From NCBI GenBank assembly GCA_002391545.1, contig DGFF01000066.1:1-12466 (forward strand): 12,466 nucleotides of DNA, read 5' to 3'. The position numbers were made by a program, and so were the translations under genes. The notes beneath the pieces are model-generated. The model was not told where the DNA came from and searched no databases. It saw only the letters and a list, made by a program, of their open reading frames with translations. This stretch comes from Candidatus Fermentithermobacillaceae bacterium UBA3907. Its GTDB lineage: Bacteria > Bacillota > Sulfobacillia > Fermentithermobacillales > Fermentithermobacillaceae. Shown here in pieces: positions 6,279 to 12,466 of this stretch (within the stretch, counting starts at the first letter, position 1; every line of letters begins with the position of its first letter).

Positions 6279-7442
6279 ATGCTTAGAATAGTTCATGCAG
6301 GAGACATACATGCAGGAAGACCTCTTTCGCTTGAATTGGATAGGGAACGCGGATATGTACGGCGTCGAGAAATTGAAATCAGTTTATGGCGGATCGTGGA
6401 ATTTGCAAAAGAAGAAAATGCTCAAATAATTCTTCTTTCTGGAGACTTATTTGAGCATATTTATACCCGTCAGTCATGGGTTAAAGATGTCTCTTTGCTG
6501 TTGGGGACCGTTCCAGGGATTCGTATTTTCATTTCTCCTGGGAACCATGATCCAATGCTTCCCGATTCTTTATACAGGTCAGTGCAATGGCCTGATAACG
6601 TTACTATATTCGCTTCTGATAATTTCGCAAAAGTATCCCTGGAAGATATTGGAGTGGATGTATACGGATTAGGATGGGTTTCTTTCACAGAGCGGAGGCG
6701 ACTCGTCCAGGGATTCAAACCTGAAAGGGCTGACCGCTTTAATATAGTATTGCTTCACGGTGATCTGTCTGAAACCTCAACGTATTTACCAATATCTCCT
6801 CGGGACATTGAAATGTCAGGTGCAGACTATTTTGCTTTAGGGCATTACCATGCTCCAACAGTTAGGGACATAGGGAGAACAAAGGTGATATACCCAGGTT
6901 GCCCAGAACCGTTGGACTTTGGTGATAAGGGAGAAAGGGGTATTTACTTTGTAACTGCAGAACCTGTAGATTGGGAAGAAGATTTTGTGGTGACCGCGGA
7001 GTTTGTACCTATGGCGTCCAGGCTGGTTAGGGAAGAAGAACTGGATGTGACAGGTATAGATACAGGCGAAAAAATAAGGAACGCAATTTTGTCTGTTGCG
7101 AGTCCTGATATTCGGAAAAGGGATATGTGGCAGTTGAGCCTTACAGGCAGATTGGATCCAGATTTACCTTTGGAGTTAGATGTCTTGGAGCAAGAACTCA
7201 GGGACAATTTCTTCCATCTCAGGCTACTGCCTAAATTTGTGCCAGACTACGATTTGGATCCCTTGTTGGATCCTTCCAATAAAAGCTTGGAGGCCAGGTT
7301 TGTTCGAACCCTTAAGGAACTTGAGAGACAAGCTCTTAAAGATGGGGATGATAGGGCAGCTAAGGTGGCGAATCTCGCCATGTACTACGGACTGGATGCC
7401 TTACGTCAAGGTGAGATCATTGCGAGGAGGAGAATGACTTAG
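6279..7442 (+). CDS. yhaO: SbcD/YhaO-like DNA repair exonuclease (calcineurin-type metallophosphoesterase)
   Basis: This 387-residue protein carries the full set of Mre11/SbcD-type metal-binding motifs: GDIH (D9, H11), SGDLFE (D56), PGNHDP (N90, H91), LLHGD (H160) and GHYH (H189, H191). Such enzymes use two metal ions to cut DNA ends and work with an SMC-like ATPase, here encoded next. The length and partner fit Bacillus YhaO better than E. coli SbcD. An upstream ATG at 6258 would add seven residues but has no ribosome site. GGGGGA at 6268-6273 lies five bases before ATG 6279, which begins MLRIVHAGD as expected. The residues after about 235 form the capping and partner-binding region and are poorly conserved. 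The gene follows the activase after 52 bases; a separate promoter is not evident. Confidence 0.9.
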   Translation: MLRIVHAGDIHAGRPLSLELDRERGYVRRREIEISLWRIVEFAKEENAQIILLSGDLFEHIYTRQSWVKDVSLLLGTVPGIRIFISPGNHDPMLPDSLYRSVQWPDNVTIFASDNFAKVSLEDIGVDVYGLGWVSFTERRRLVQGFKPERADRFNIVLLHGDLSETSTYLPISPRDIEMSGADYFALGHYHAPTVRDIGRTKVIYPGCPEPLDFGDKGERGIYFVTAEPVDWEEDFVVTAEFVPMASRLVREEELDVTGIDTGEKIRNAILSVASPDIRKRDMWQLSLTGRLDPDLPLELDVLEQELRDNFFHLRLLPKFVPDYDLDPLLDPSNKSLEARFVRTLKELERQALKDGDDRAAKVANLAMYYGLDALRQGEIIARRRMT

Positions 7443-10262
7443 TTGAAGTTAGTGAGTCTTTGGCCCATCGCGTTTGGGAAATTTCACGCTCAGGAACCTA
7501 TCGTGCTTGAAGATGGCCTGAATATAATTTTGGGAGATAACGAAAGCGGCAAGAGCACGCTTGGGGCGTTCATATCAGGCATGCTGTACGGTTTTAAGAA
7601 AGAAGGTAGGACTCGAATATCCAGAACGCCTGAACATGAAAAGTACCGACCATGGTCAGGTGATGAGTATAGGGGTACCATCGTATACGAGCATGAAGGA
7701 CGAATTTATCGGGTGGAAAGATGGTTTGATCCAGATATCGTGAAAATCTACGATGAGATTACCGGGGAAGACATTACTGGTGAGTTCGCCCAGGATTCCC
7801 GAAAAGAATATAATTTTGCCGAACTTCATTTGGGCCTTTCGGCTAAGGAGTTTAGGAACACTATTTGGATTGGGCAACTCCAAAGCGCTCAGGATAGCGA
7901 TCTAGGCCTTGAAATCCAAGGTAAACTGGAGAACATCCTGCAAGGGGGAGCCGAAGATCTTTCGTTTGCAAAAGCCCTTTCAGTACTGAATGTGGAGCGA
8001 TCTAAGATACAAACACCTCGCAGCACAAAGGGTAAATTAGATTTGATCCAAGAGAAAATAGGGGAGTTGGAGATCGAACTTAAAGAAGCCAGAGAAAGAG
8101 AAGCTGGAATAAGAAAAGCTCTGGTTGATTTGCGAAACATGCAGCTTGAAGAAGATGAGATAGCTAGAAGGTGTAGAGAAGCTGAGATTAAGGTGGAGCA
8201 GATACGTGGATTAATGTTGCATAGAGTCGTTTCTTCAGCCCGTGAATTAGAATACAAGGTGAATGCTCAACGGGATATTCTCGAAAAGCTAAATTGGGCC
8301 CAAGACTTACCCGCAGGAATTGAAACTAGGATGGAAAGACTGATCCAGGAAAAGGAGAACCTTGCGGCGCGGATGAACGAGATAAAAGAGGAAAAGGACA
8401 AACTTTTCTACAAAAAGCAAGATCTTCTACAAAGATTAGAGAAACATCGATCACTGCTCAATACTGGATTGGATGAGGTAAAAGTTTCTGGGCTTCATTC
8501 TAGGTATCTTGCGTGCAAGGCAAGCGCCACGAGGGCAGAGAGACACGCAAATGATGCTCGAAGGCAATTGTTAGCATTAGAGGCAAAAAAGGACGAATTA
8601 GGTTTTCCCCATTCTTACGCTGGGGATGCTTTGCTTTCTAAGGCGGAAGAGCTTAGAGAAATTGCGATCTTAGCCGAAAGAGAAAAAACCAGGTGCGATA
8701 TGGAGATAGAAAAAGCCAGAGCTGCCTTAGATTACGTGGATTCCTCCAAAAGCACGTCTTGGATATATGCGCTCTCCTTGGCCGTTTTGGGATTAGCTAT
8801 CGCTTTTACTGTTATGGGCTTGCCACTTGCTTTTCCAGCGTTTGGTCTCTCGGTAGTGGTTTTTGGAATAGGGTCATATAGACAGATGAAGGTTCAAAAC
8901 GCTAGAAATAGGCGTGAGGCGGAGTTAGATGAAAAGATAGAACAAGGTGAAGAACAGGCCAGGCGGGTTATGGAAGCCCGATTAGCCCTGAACGAGTTTC
9001 TAGCATTGCAGGATGTAGGATCTGTAGAAGAACTAAGAGTTCGAGTTAGGGAAGTGTCTGCTTTTTATGAAAAGTTAAACAATGCCCGGGAACAATATGA
9101 ACTTGCTCGCAGATATTGGTTTGAGTGTTCTCAGGAACTTTCCTCTGTAGAAAAGGAATTGACTTCAATATTGGTAAACTCAGGTTGCTTAGTTCCAGGA
9201 CAACCCATTACAGATAAAGCGGTTGAGCGCTTAAATGCAAAACTTCGAGACGCATCTGCTCTTACATCCGAACTCGCAAATTTGGACGCGCGCCTGAACG
9301 ATTTAGAGGCAACTTTAACTCAGTTGCAGATGAAGTTAGAAAATTTGGCGCTTGAACAAGATAAAATCTTTCAGGCAGCAGGTGTTACGTCTGAGGATGA
9401 GTTCACCGAAAAGGTTGCGTCTTACCACCTATATGTCAAGACTAAAGAAGAACTTTCTCATCTTACACAGAGACTCGCGGCGATCTTGTCAGGTAGAGAT
9501 CTTCATGATCTAGAGAAAGAACTGGCAGATATTGAAGGCAGGATAGGTCCAGTGTCTGACCTTGATGCTCTAATAGATGGCAGTTTAGTCTTTGTAGGTG
9601 AGCACAGCATCACTGAAAAAGATTATCAGGAGGCCCTTAAACATGCCGATGAACTTAAGGCTCAACTGAGCAATATTAGGGCTGACTTGGCATCTAAAGA
9701 AAAAGAGGTATACCTAAGACAGAGAGAGGGAAGACCTGTATACGCCATTGAAGAAGAGTTGTCTGCACAGAGGCGAAAAGAGCTGGAGTTGGCCGAAGAT
9801 AGAGACGCATTGGAACTTGCTCTTTCAACTCTTGAAAATCTTTCTAGAAACCTGCGGAGAGAGTTTGCACCTGTGCTAAAAGATCGAGTTGGAGGGATTT
9901 TGAGCGAAATAACTGGTGGCAAGTATTTTGATGTAAGGATATCTCCAGATTTGGAGATGAGCGTTATACATCCTGGAGATGAAAGGCAAGTTCCCATTGT
10001 AGCTTTATCAGGGGGAACTATAGACCAATGCTATTTTGCATTAAGGGTAGCTGTGGCAGAGCTAATCGTGAACAAACCGGAATTTCCTTTCTTTTTAGAT
10101 GATTCGTTTGTGCAATATGATGACCAAAGACTTGAAGGGGTTTTGGGGATCGTCTCAGACTTGGCGAAGCGCTATCAAGTTCTTCTTTTCTCATGCCACG
10201 GGCGGGAAGCAGTTCAAGCGCAGAAAATGGGTATCCCATGCAATATAATTAGATTAAGTTAG
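7443..10262 (+). CDS. yhaN: SbcC/YhaN-like SMC-type ATPase with membrane hairpin in the coiled coil
   Basis: This 939-residue protein is an ABC/SMC-type ATPase partner of the upstream nuclease. Walker A is GDNESGKST (31-39), the Q-loop region is WIGQLQS near 142, the signature is LSGGTIDQ (855-862), Walker B is FPFFLDD (881-887), and SCHGRE near the end supplies the H-loop. Between them lie long charged coiled-coil arms (about 180-430 and 482-835). Instead of a Rad50-type zinc hook (CxxC), the middle holds two hydrophobic segments (441-459 and 462-479) separated by a proline-containing turn. This matches YhaN-type proteins and implies membrane attachment at the arm tip. The TTG start directly follows the TAG of the nuclease gene. 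GGAGG (7426-7430) lies 12 bases upstream, and MKLVSLWPIAFGKF is a typical family start. Confidence 0.9.
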   Translation: MKLVSLWPIAFGKFHAQEPIVLEDGLNIILGDNESGKSTLGAFISGMLYGFKKEGRTRISRTPEHEKYRPWSGDEYRGTIVYEHEGRIYRVERWFDPDIVKIYDEITGEDITGEFAQDSRKEYNFAELHLGLSAKEFRNTIWIGQLQSAQDSDLGLEIQGKLENILQGGAEDLSFAKALSVLNVERSKIQTPRSTKGKLDLIQEKIGELEIELKEAREREAGIRKALVDLRNMQLEEDEIARRCREAEIKVEQIRGLMLHRVVSSARELEYKVNAQRDILEKLNWAQDLPAGIETRMERLIQEKENLAARMNEIKEEKDKLFYKKQDLLQRLEKHRSLLNTGLDEVKVSGLHSRYLACKASATRAERHANDARRQLLALEAKKDELGFPHSYAGDALLSKAEELREIAILAEREKTRCDMEIEKARAALDYVDSSKSTSWIYALSLAVLGLAIAFTVMGLPLAFPAFGLSVVVFGIGSYRQMKVQNARNRREAELDEKIEQGEEQARRVMEARLALNEFLALQDVGSVEELRVRVREVSAFYEKLNNAREQYELARRYWFECSQELSSVEKELTSILVNSGCLVPGQPITDKAVERLNAKLRDASALTSELANLDARLNDLEATLTQLQMKLENLALEQDKIFQAAGVTSEDEFTEKVASYHLYVKTKEELSHLTQRLAAILSGRDLHDLEKELADIEGRIGPVSDLDALIDGSLVFVGEHSITEKDYQEALKHADELKAQLSNIRADLASKEKEVYLRQREGRPVYAIEEELSAQRRKELELAEDRDALELALSTLENLSRNLRREFAPVLKDRVGGILSEITGGKYFDVRISPDLEMSVIHPGDERQVPIVALSGGTIDQCYFALRVAVAELIVNKPEFPFFLDDSFVQYDDQRLEGVLGIVSDLAKRYQVLLFSCHGREAVQAQKMGIPCNIIRLS

Positions 10263-10281
10263 ATGGGTGAGTTTACAGAAC

Positions 10282-10950
10282 CTATTTTCGAGGTGTAAGC
10301 ACAAATCTCCACAAGAAATCTTTTGCCTCATCTGCGTAGTCTATTCCTATTCTTGGTGTTTTCTCAATCTCGAACTGGTTCCTTATTATTCCCAAATCAG
10401 GTGGAGTGGCTATGTACAGATCGCCGGTTACAAGGTCAGCTTGGTTTTGTTCTCTCCCTATGGCCATGGCCTGACATAACCTAGCGGGGCCAGAAGCTAG
10501 AGGAAGTTTACCTTTCCTTCTTTCGAGCATAATGTCTTCACCTAGCAATGGCTCTATCGATCTTATAAGGATTGCGTGGGGTAATCCTTCAGCCCCTACT
10601 ACTACATTAAAGCAATAATGCATTCCGTATATAAAGTACACATAAGCGGTACCAGGTTGGCCATACATGGCTTCGTTTCTTCTCGTTCTCCGAAAGTTGT
10701 AAGCATGGCTTGCCTTATCTTCGGGTCCTACATATGCTTCTGTTTCCGTTATTAGACCTGCAGTTACTCCCTGGTTTGTTTCGTGGACTAGCATAAGACC
10801 CAAAAGGTCTGGAGCCACTTCTAAGGCGCTGCGTTCATAGAACTGCCGGGGAACCCTCTTCGTTCCTTTCAGGCCTTTTGACTTCAAAGGGTCAATGATC
10901 GAAATTAAACTTTGGTCATTCTCTTTTTGGTGCGGTTTCCGGTTTTCCAT
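10282..10950 (-). CDS. DNA-3-methyladenine glycosylase, AAG/MPG family
   Basis: This 222-residue enzyme removes alkylated purines such as 3-methyladenine from DNA, starting base-excision repair. Family signatures are plain: PRQFYERSALEVAPDLLG (34-51), ITETEAYVGPEDKASHA (67-83) with E69 at the position of the catalytic glutamate of human AAG, RNEAMYGQPGTAYVYFIYG (91-109), and SGPARLCQAM near 153. The frame stays open far upstream, antisense to the thioesterase gene, but homology begins only near residue 30. ATG at 10950-10948 (MENRKPH) is taken as the start; it has no convincing ribosome site, so the exact N-terminus is uncertain. The gene is convergent with the YhaN-like gene across a 19-base gap and divergent from the thioesterase gene. 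Its genomic company is DNA repair, though on the opposite strand. Confidence 0.9.
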   Translation of the reverse strand: MENRKPHQKENDQSLISIIDPLKSKGLKGTKRVPRQFYERSALEVAPDLLGLMLVHETNQGVTAGLITETEAYVGPEDKASHAYNFRRTRRNEAMYGQPGTAYVYFIYGMHYCFNVVVGAEGLPHAILIRSIEPLLGEDIMLERRKGKLPLASGPARLCQAMAIGREQNQADLVTGDLYIATPPDLGIIRNQFEIEKTPRIGIDYADEAKDFLWRFVLTPRK

Positions 10951-10959
10951 AGTGAGTAT

Positions 10960-10987
10960 ATTATAACTTGATAGATTATGATGTAAT
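10960..10987 (-). promoter_or_regulatory. Candidate promoter for the 3-methyladenine DNA glycosylase gene
   Basis: On the minus strand a perfect TATAAT (10965-10960) lies 16 bases after ATTACA (10987-10982), a four-of-six match to TTGACA. Transcription would begin near 10953, almost at the chosen ATG, implying a leaderless or near-leaderless message. The 100-base divergent gap to the thioesterase gene is AT-rich. No clear plus-strand promoter was found in it. Confidence 0.35.
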
Positions 10988-11053
10988 ATAACGGGAAGAA
11001 AAAATATGGGCTCTTTGAGAGAAAGTTTTTCGCTAGATTGAGAAGGACTGGTG

Positions 11054-11467
11054 GTGAGTTTTATGAAACCGATCCCTATAGGGACCGTAGGCAGTAAAAC
11101 GGTGTGGGTTACTCGAGCGGATTTGGCTTCTTCTACTGGCAGCGGGGGAGTAGATGTGTTTTCTACCCCATGTTTGGTACTGCTTATGGAAGAAGCTGCA
11201 GTAGAAGCCTTGGAGGAGTTTCTGGAAGAAGGAGAAACTACGGTAGGGACTCGTATCTGCATCGATCATATGGCTCCTACGCCTCCTGGACTTAAGGTAA
11301 CTGCCGAGGCTGAAGTCATGGCAGTGGATGGAAAAAAGATTACATTAAAGGTAAAAGCCTTCGATGATGTGGAGACAGTTGGCGAAGGCATCCACGAACG
11401 ATTCTTAGTCCTCACAGAAAAATTTACTACTAAAGCGTACGAAAAATTAGATATCCACAAGGAATAA
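11054..11467 (+). CDS. FlK-like hotdog-fold acyl-CoA thioesterase
   Basis: This protein of about 137 residues is a single hotdog domain of the fluoroacetyl-CoA thioesterase (FlK)-like family, which hydrolyses acyl-CoA thioesters. Numbered from GTG 11054, T38 (VFSTPCL), E46 (LLMEEAA) and H72 (ICIDHMAPTPPG) keep the 8- and 26-residue spacing of the FlK triad T42/E50/H76. The TPPG turn after the histidine is also typical. Substrate is not shown: most relatives occur in organisms without organofluorine chemistry. The start is uncertain among GTG 11051, GTG 11054 and ATG 11063. GAAGGA (11042-11047) sits six bases before 11054, while GGTGAG sits four before 11063. The gene lies 96 bases upstream of nrdR on the same strand, with no obvious functional link. 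Confidence 0.82.
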   Translation: MSFMKPIPIGTVGSKTVWVTRADLASSTGSGGVDVFSTPCLVLLMEEAAVEALEEFLEEGETTVGTRICIDHMAPTPPGLKVTAEAEVMAVDGKKITLKVKAFDDVETVGEGIHERFLVLTEKFTTKAYEKLDIHKE

Positions 11468-11494
11468 TATATGTGGTGTAGAATACAAAGATTG

Positions 11495-11507
11495 TACCTA
11501 CATGTAG
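11495..11507 (+). promoter_or_regulatory. Candidate NrdR box upstream of nrdR
   Basis: TACCTACATGTAG contains the perfect 10-bp palindrome CTACATGTAG (11498-11507). It fits the NrdR-box core CwAtATaTwG at all eight positions except the two variable inner ones. A weaker match, TAATATATGT (11465-11474), has its centre 33 bp upstream, near the three-helical-turn spacing usual for paired NrdR boxes. A TAGAAT -10-like hexamer (11479-11484) lies between them. The 13-mer recurs upstream of nrdJ. Confidence 0.5.
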
Positions 11508-11563
11508 TGGAAACAAATGTTTGATAGCCTGTAAATTAATTCTTGGAAGAGGTGCGATTGTAG

Positions 11564-12034
11564 TTGAAGTGTCCTTTTTGCGGGTACCTAGATTCGAAAG
11601 TAATTGAGTCGCGGGCCACTGAAGAAATGACTGCAGTAAGGAGAAGAAGGGAATGTCTCTCTTGTGGCCAACGCTTTACTACCTATGAAAGGATCGAAGA
11701 GCACCCTATTTTGGTTATCAAAAAGGACGGAAGTAGGGAGGCTTTCTCCAGAAACAAAATACTGACCGGTATTTTGAAAGCATGCGAAAAGCGACCTACA
11801 CCCCTTGATGTTCTGGAACAACTCACTTTTGATATTGAAAGGCAGATTCGGCAAACTGGACGGGGAGAAGTTACCTCTAAGGAAATTGGTGAGATGGTGA
11901 TGGAAAGGTTGAAAGACATAGATGATGTGGCTTATGTGAGATTCGCATCGGTCTACAGGGATTTTAGAGATGTGGATGGATTTAAAGAAGAAGTGGAGCG
12001 GATATTAGCAGAAAAAGACAGAAAGCAGGAATAA
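11564..12034 (+). CDS. nrdR: Transcriptional repressor NrdR
   Basis: This 156-residue protein represses ribonucleotide reductase genes when dATP/ATP binding signals adequate nucleotide pools. The N-terminal zinc ribbon has MKCPFCG (C3, C6) and CLSCGQRFTTYE (C31, C34), with the conserved VIESR and RRRREC stretch between. An ATP-cone domain follows from about residue 49 (VIKKDGSREAFSRNKI) to about 140 (VAYVRFASVYRDF). Length and sequence are standard for the family. The start is TTG 11564, with AGAGGTG (11548-11554) nine bases upstream; no ATG would preserve the first cysteine pair. A class II reductase gene begins 76 bases downstream on the same strand. The likely target is therefore next door, and putative NrdR boxes stand before both genes. 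Confidence 0.97.
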   Translation: MKCPFCGYLDSKVIESRATEEMTAVRRRRECLSCGQRFTTYERIEEHPILVIKKDGSREAFSRNKILTGILKACEKRPTPLDVLEQLTFDIERQIRQTGRGEVTSKEIGEMVMERLKDIDDVAYVRFASVYRDFRDVDGFKEEVERILAEKDRKQE

Positions 12035-12066
12035 TAACAATAAGAGGAGAGTCAGTTAGGCAACAT

Positions 12067-12079
12067 TACTTACGTGTAG
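12067..12079 (+). promoter_or_regulatory. Candidate NrdR box upstream of nrdJ
   Basis: TACTTACGTGTAG matches the element at 11495-11507 in 11 of 13 positions and six of eight core NrdR-box positions. A half-site-like CAATA (12038-12042) falls where a partner box centred 32 bp upstream would lie. The site ends 31 bases before the nrdJ start. Weaker than the box before nrdR when judged alone; the repetition is the main support. Confidence 0.42.
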
Positions 12080-12110
12080 ATTGTAGGTCATAGTATTAGG
12101 AGGATAAGAG

Positions 12111-12466
12111 ATGCCCGAAAATGTTGAAACTGAATGCAATGAGATAGGTCTTCCGAAACCACACTTTTCTGATAATGCTCTTGCAGTACTTGAAAAGCGT
12201 TACCTTATGAAAGATGAAAGTGGGAATCCAATTGAAACGCCTGAGGAAATGTTGTGGAGGGTAGCCAGAAACATAGCCCTAATGGATGCGCTTTATGATC
12301 CCCGGATATACAAAGGTAAAGATCGTTGCGTACCTGAAGAGGGCCAAAGCGACGAACAAGCCTTCAATACTACTTATGCCAGCGCGCAGCTTCCAGAGCG
12401 ACTTCTAACTTTCAGCGATAAAGATTGGGACACTCTAGAGATGGCGTTCGATAGGCTTAAGTCCCA
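12111..12466 (+). CDS. nrdJ: Adenosylcobalamin-dependent (class II) ribonucleoside-diphosphate reductase, N-terminal part (3' end outside window)
   Basis: The visible 118 residues match the start of B12-dependent ribonucleotide reductases, which make deoxyribonucleotides with or without oxygen. FSDNALAVLEKRYLMKDE (19-36) and ETPEEMLWRVARNIA (42-56) are the family's entry motifs to the ten-stranded barrel domain; LPERLLTFSDKDWDTL follows near residue 94. The reductase core starts about residue 18, so there is no N-terminal ATP-cone. The start ATG 12111 has AGGAGGA (12098-12104) six bases upstream. NrdR is encoded immediately upstream. The frame is open to the window edge, so catalytic cysteines and the C-terminal redox tail are not visible. 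Confidence 0.9.
   Translation, partial: MPENVETECNEIGLPKPHFSDNALAVLEKRYLMKDESGNPIETPEEMLWRVARNIALMDALYDPRIYKGKDRCVPEEGQSDEQAFNTTYASAQLPERLLTFSDKDWDTLEMAFDRLKS

Noticed and set aside
7889..8257. Minus-strand open frame of 122 codons within the YhaN-like gene
   Set aside because: It is a serine-rich shadow of a lysine/glutamate-rich coiled coil, the usual artefact of such sequence on the opposite strand.
8763..8879. Reading the YhaN-like gene as a frameshifted SbcC because of the hydrophobic middle
   Set aside because: The frame is continuous from Walker A to Walker B, and a central membrane hairpin is a known feature of YhaN-type proteins.
10263..10281. Bidirectional terminator between the convergent YhaN-like and glycosylase genes
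   Set aside because: The 19-base gap and flanking codons contain no GC-rich stem-loop with a T-run that I could find.
10951..11262. Upstream extension of the minus-strand glycosylase reading frame to 326 residues
   Set aside because: The extra 104 residues lie antisense to the thioesterase gene, have low-complexity serine-rich sequence and show no glycosylase similarity. The extension looks like a chance open frame.

Overview
The window looks like chromosomal DNA of a low-to-moderate GC, Gram-positive-type anaerobe (Firmicutes/Bacillota, Clostridia-like). The reasons are: strong AGGAGG-type ribosome sites with frequent GTG and TTG starts; heavy use of AGG and ATA codons; a PspC/LiaF-like membrane module; the YhaO/YhaN nuclease pair; oxygen-sensitive acyl-CoA dehydratase activase genes; and a coenzyme-B12-type ribonucleotide reductase with NrdR. 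The exact taxon cannot be named from the sequence. Coding density is high and no gap exceeds about 150 bases. No RNA gene, CRISPR array, insertion sequence or clear intrinsic terminator was seen.

Layout. (1) 1-2609: the end of an ECF sigma factor, a zinc-finger membrane anti-sigma factor, a PspC-domain protein and a LiaF-like protein with a large external domain. The last three overlap or nearly overlap and form an envelope-stress operon. (2) 2761-6226: a 752-residue protein fusing the COG3580 and COG3581 (DUF2229-type) modules, followed by an HgdC/BadF-type ATP-dependent activase. No classical dehydratase subunits are present. (3) 6279-10262: a SbcD/YhaO-like metallophosphoesterase and a SbcC/YhaN-like ATPase whose coiled coil carries a membrane hairpin. 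The two genes abut exactly and lie in the same frame. (4) 10282-10950, minus strand: a 3-methyladenine DNA glycosylase, convergent with the nuclease pair. (5) 11054-12466: a hotdog thioesterase with the FlK catalytic triad, NrdR, and the start of the class II ribonucleotide reductase NrdJ.

How the genes fit together. Region 1 senses and answers cell-envelope damage. Region 2 is most likely a two-component, ATP-driven low-potential electron-transfer system with an unknown substrate, and is the best candidate for undescribed biochemistry. The two halves of its large protein are recognisably duplicated, and each keeps three cysteines in matching places. Regions 3 and 4 concern DNA end processing and base-excision repair. 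In region 5 NrdR probably controls nrdJ, and perhaps itself, through a shared 13-bp element (11 of 13 identical) found upstream of both genes.
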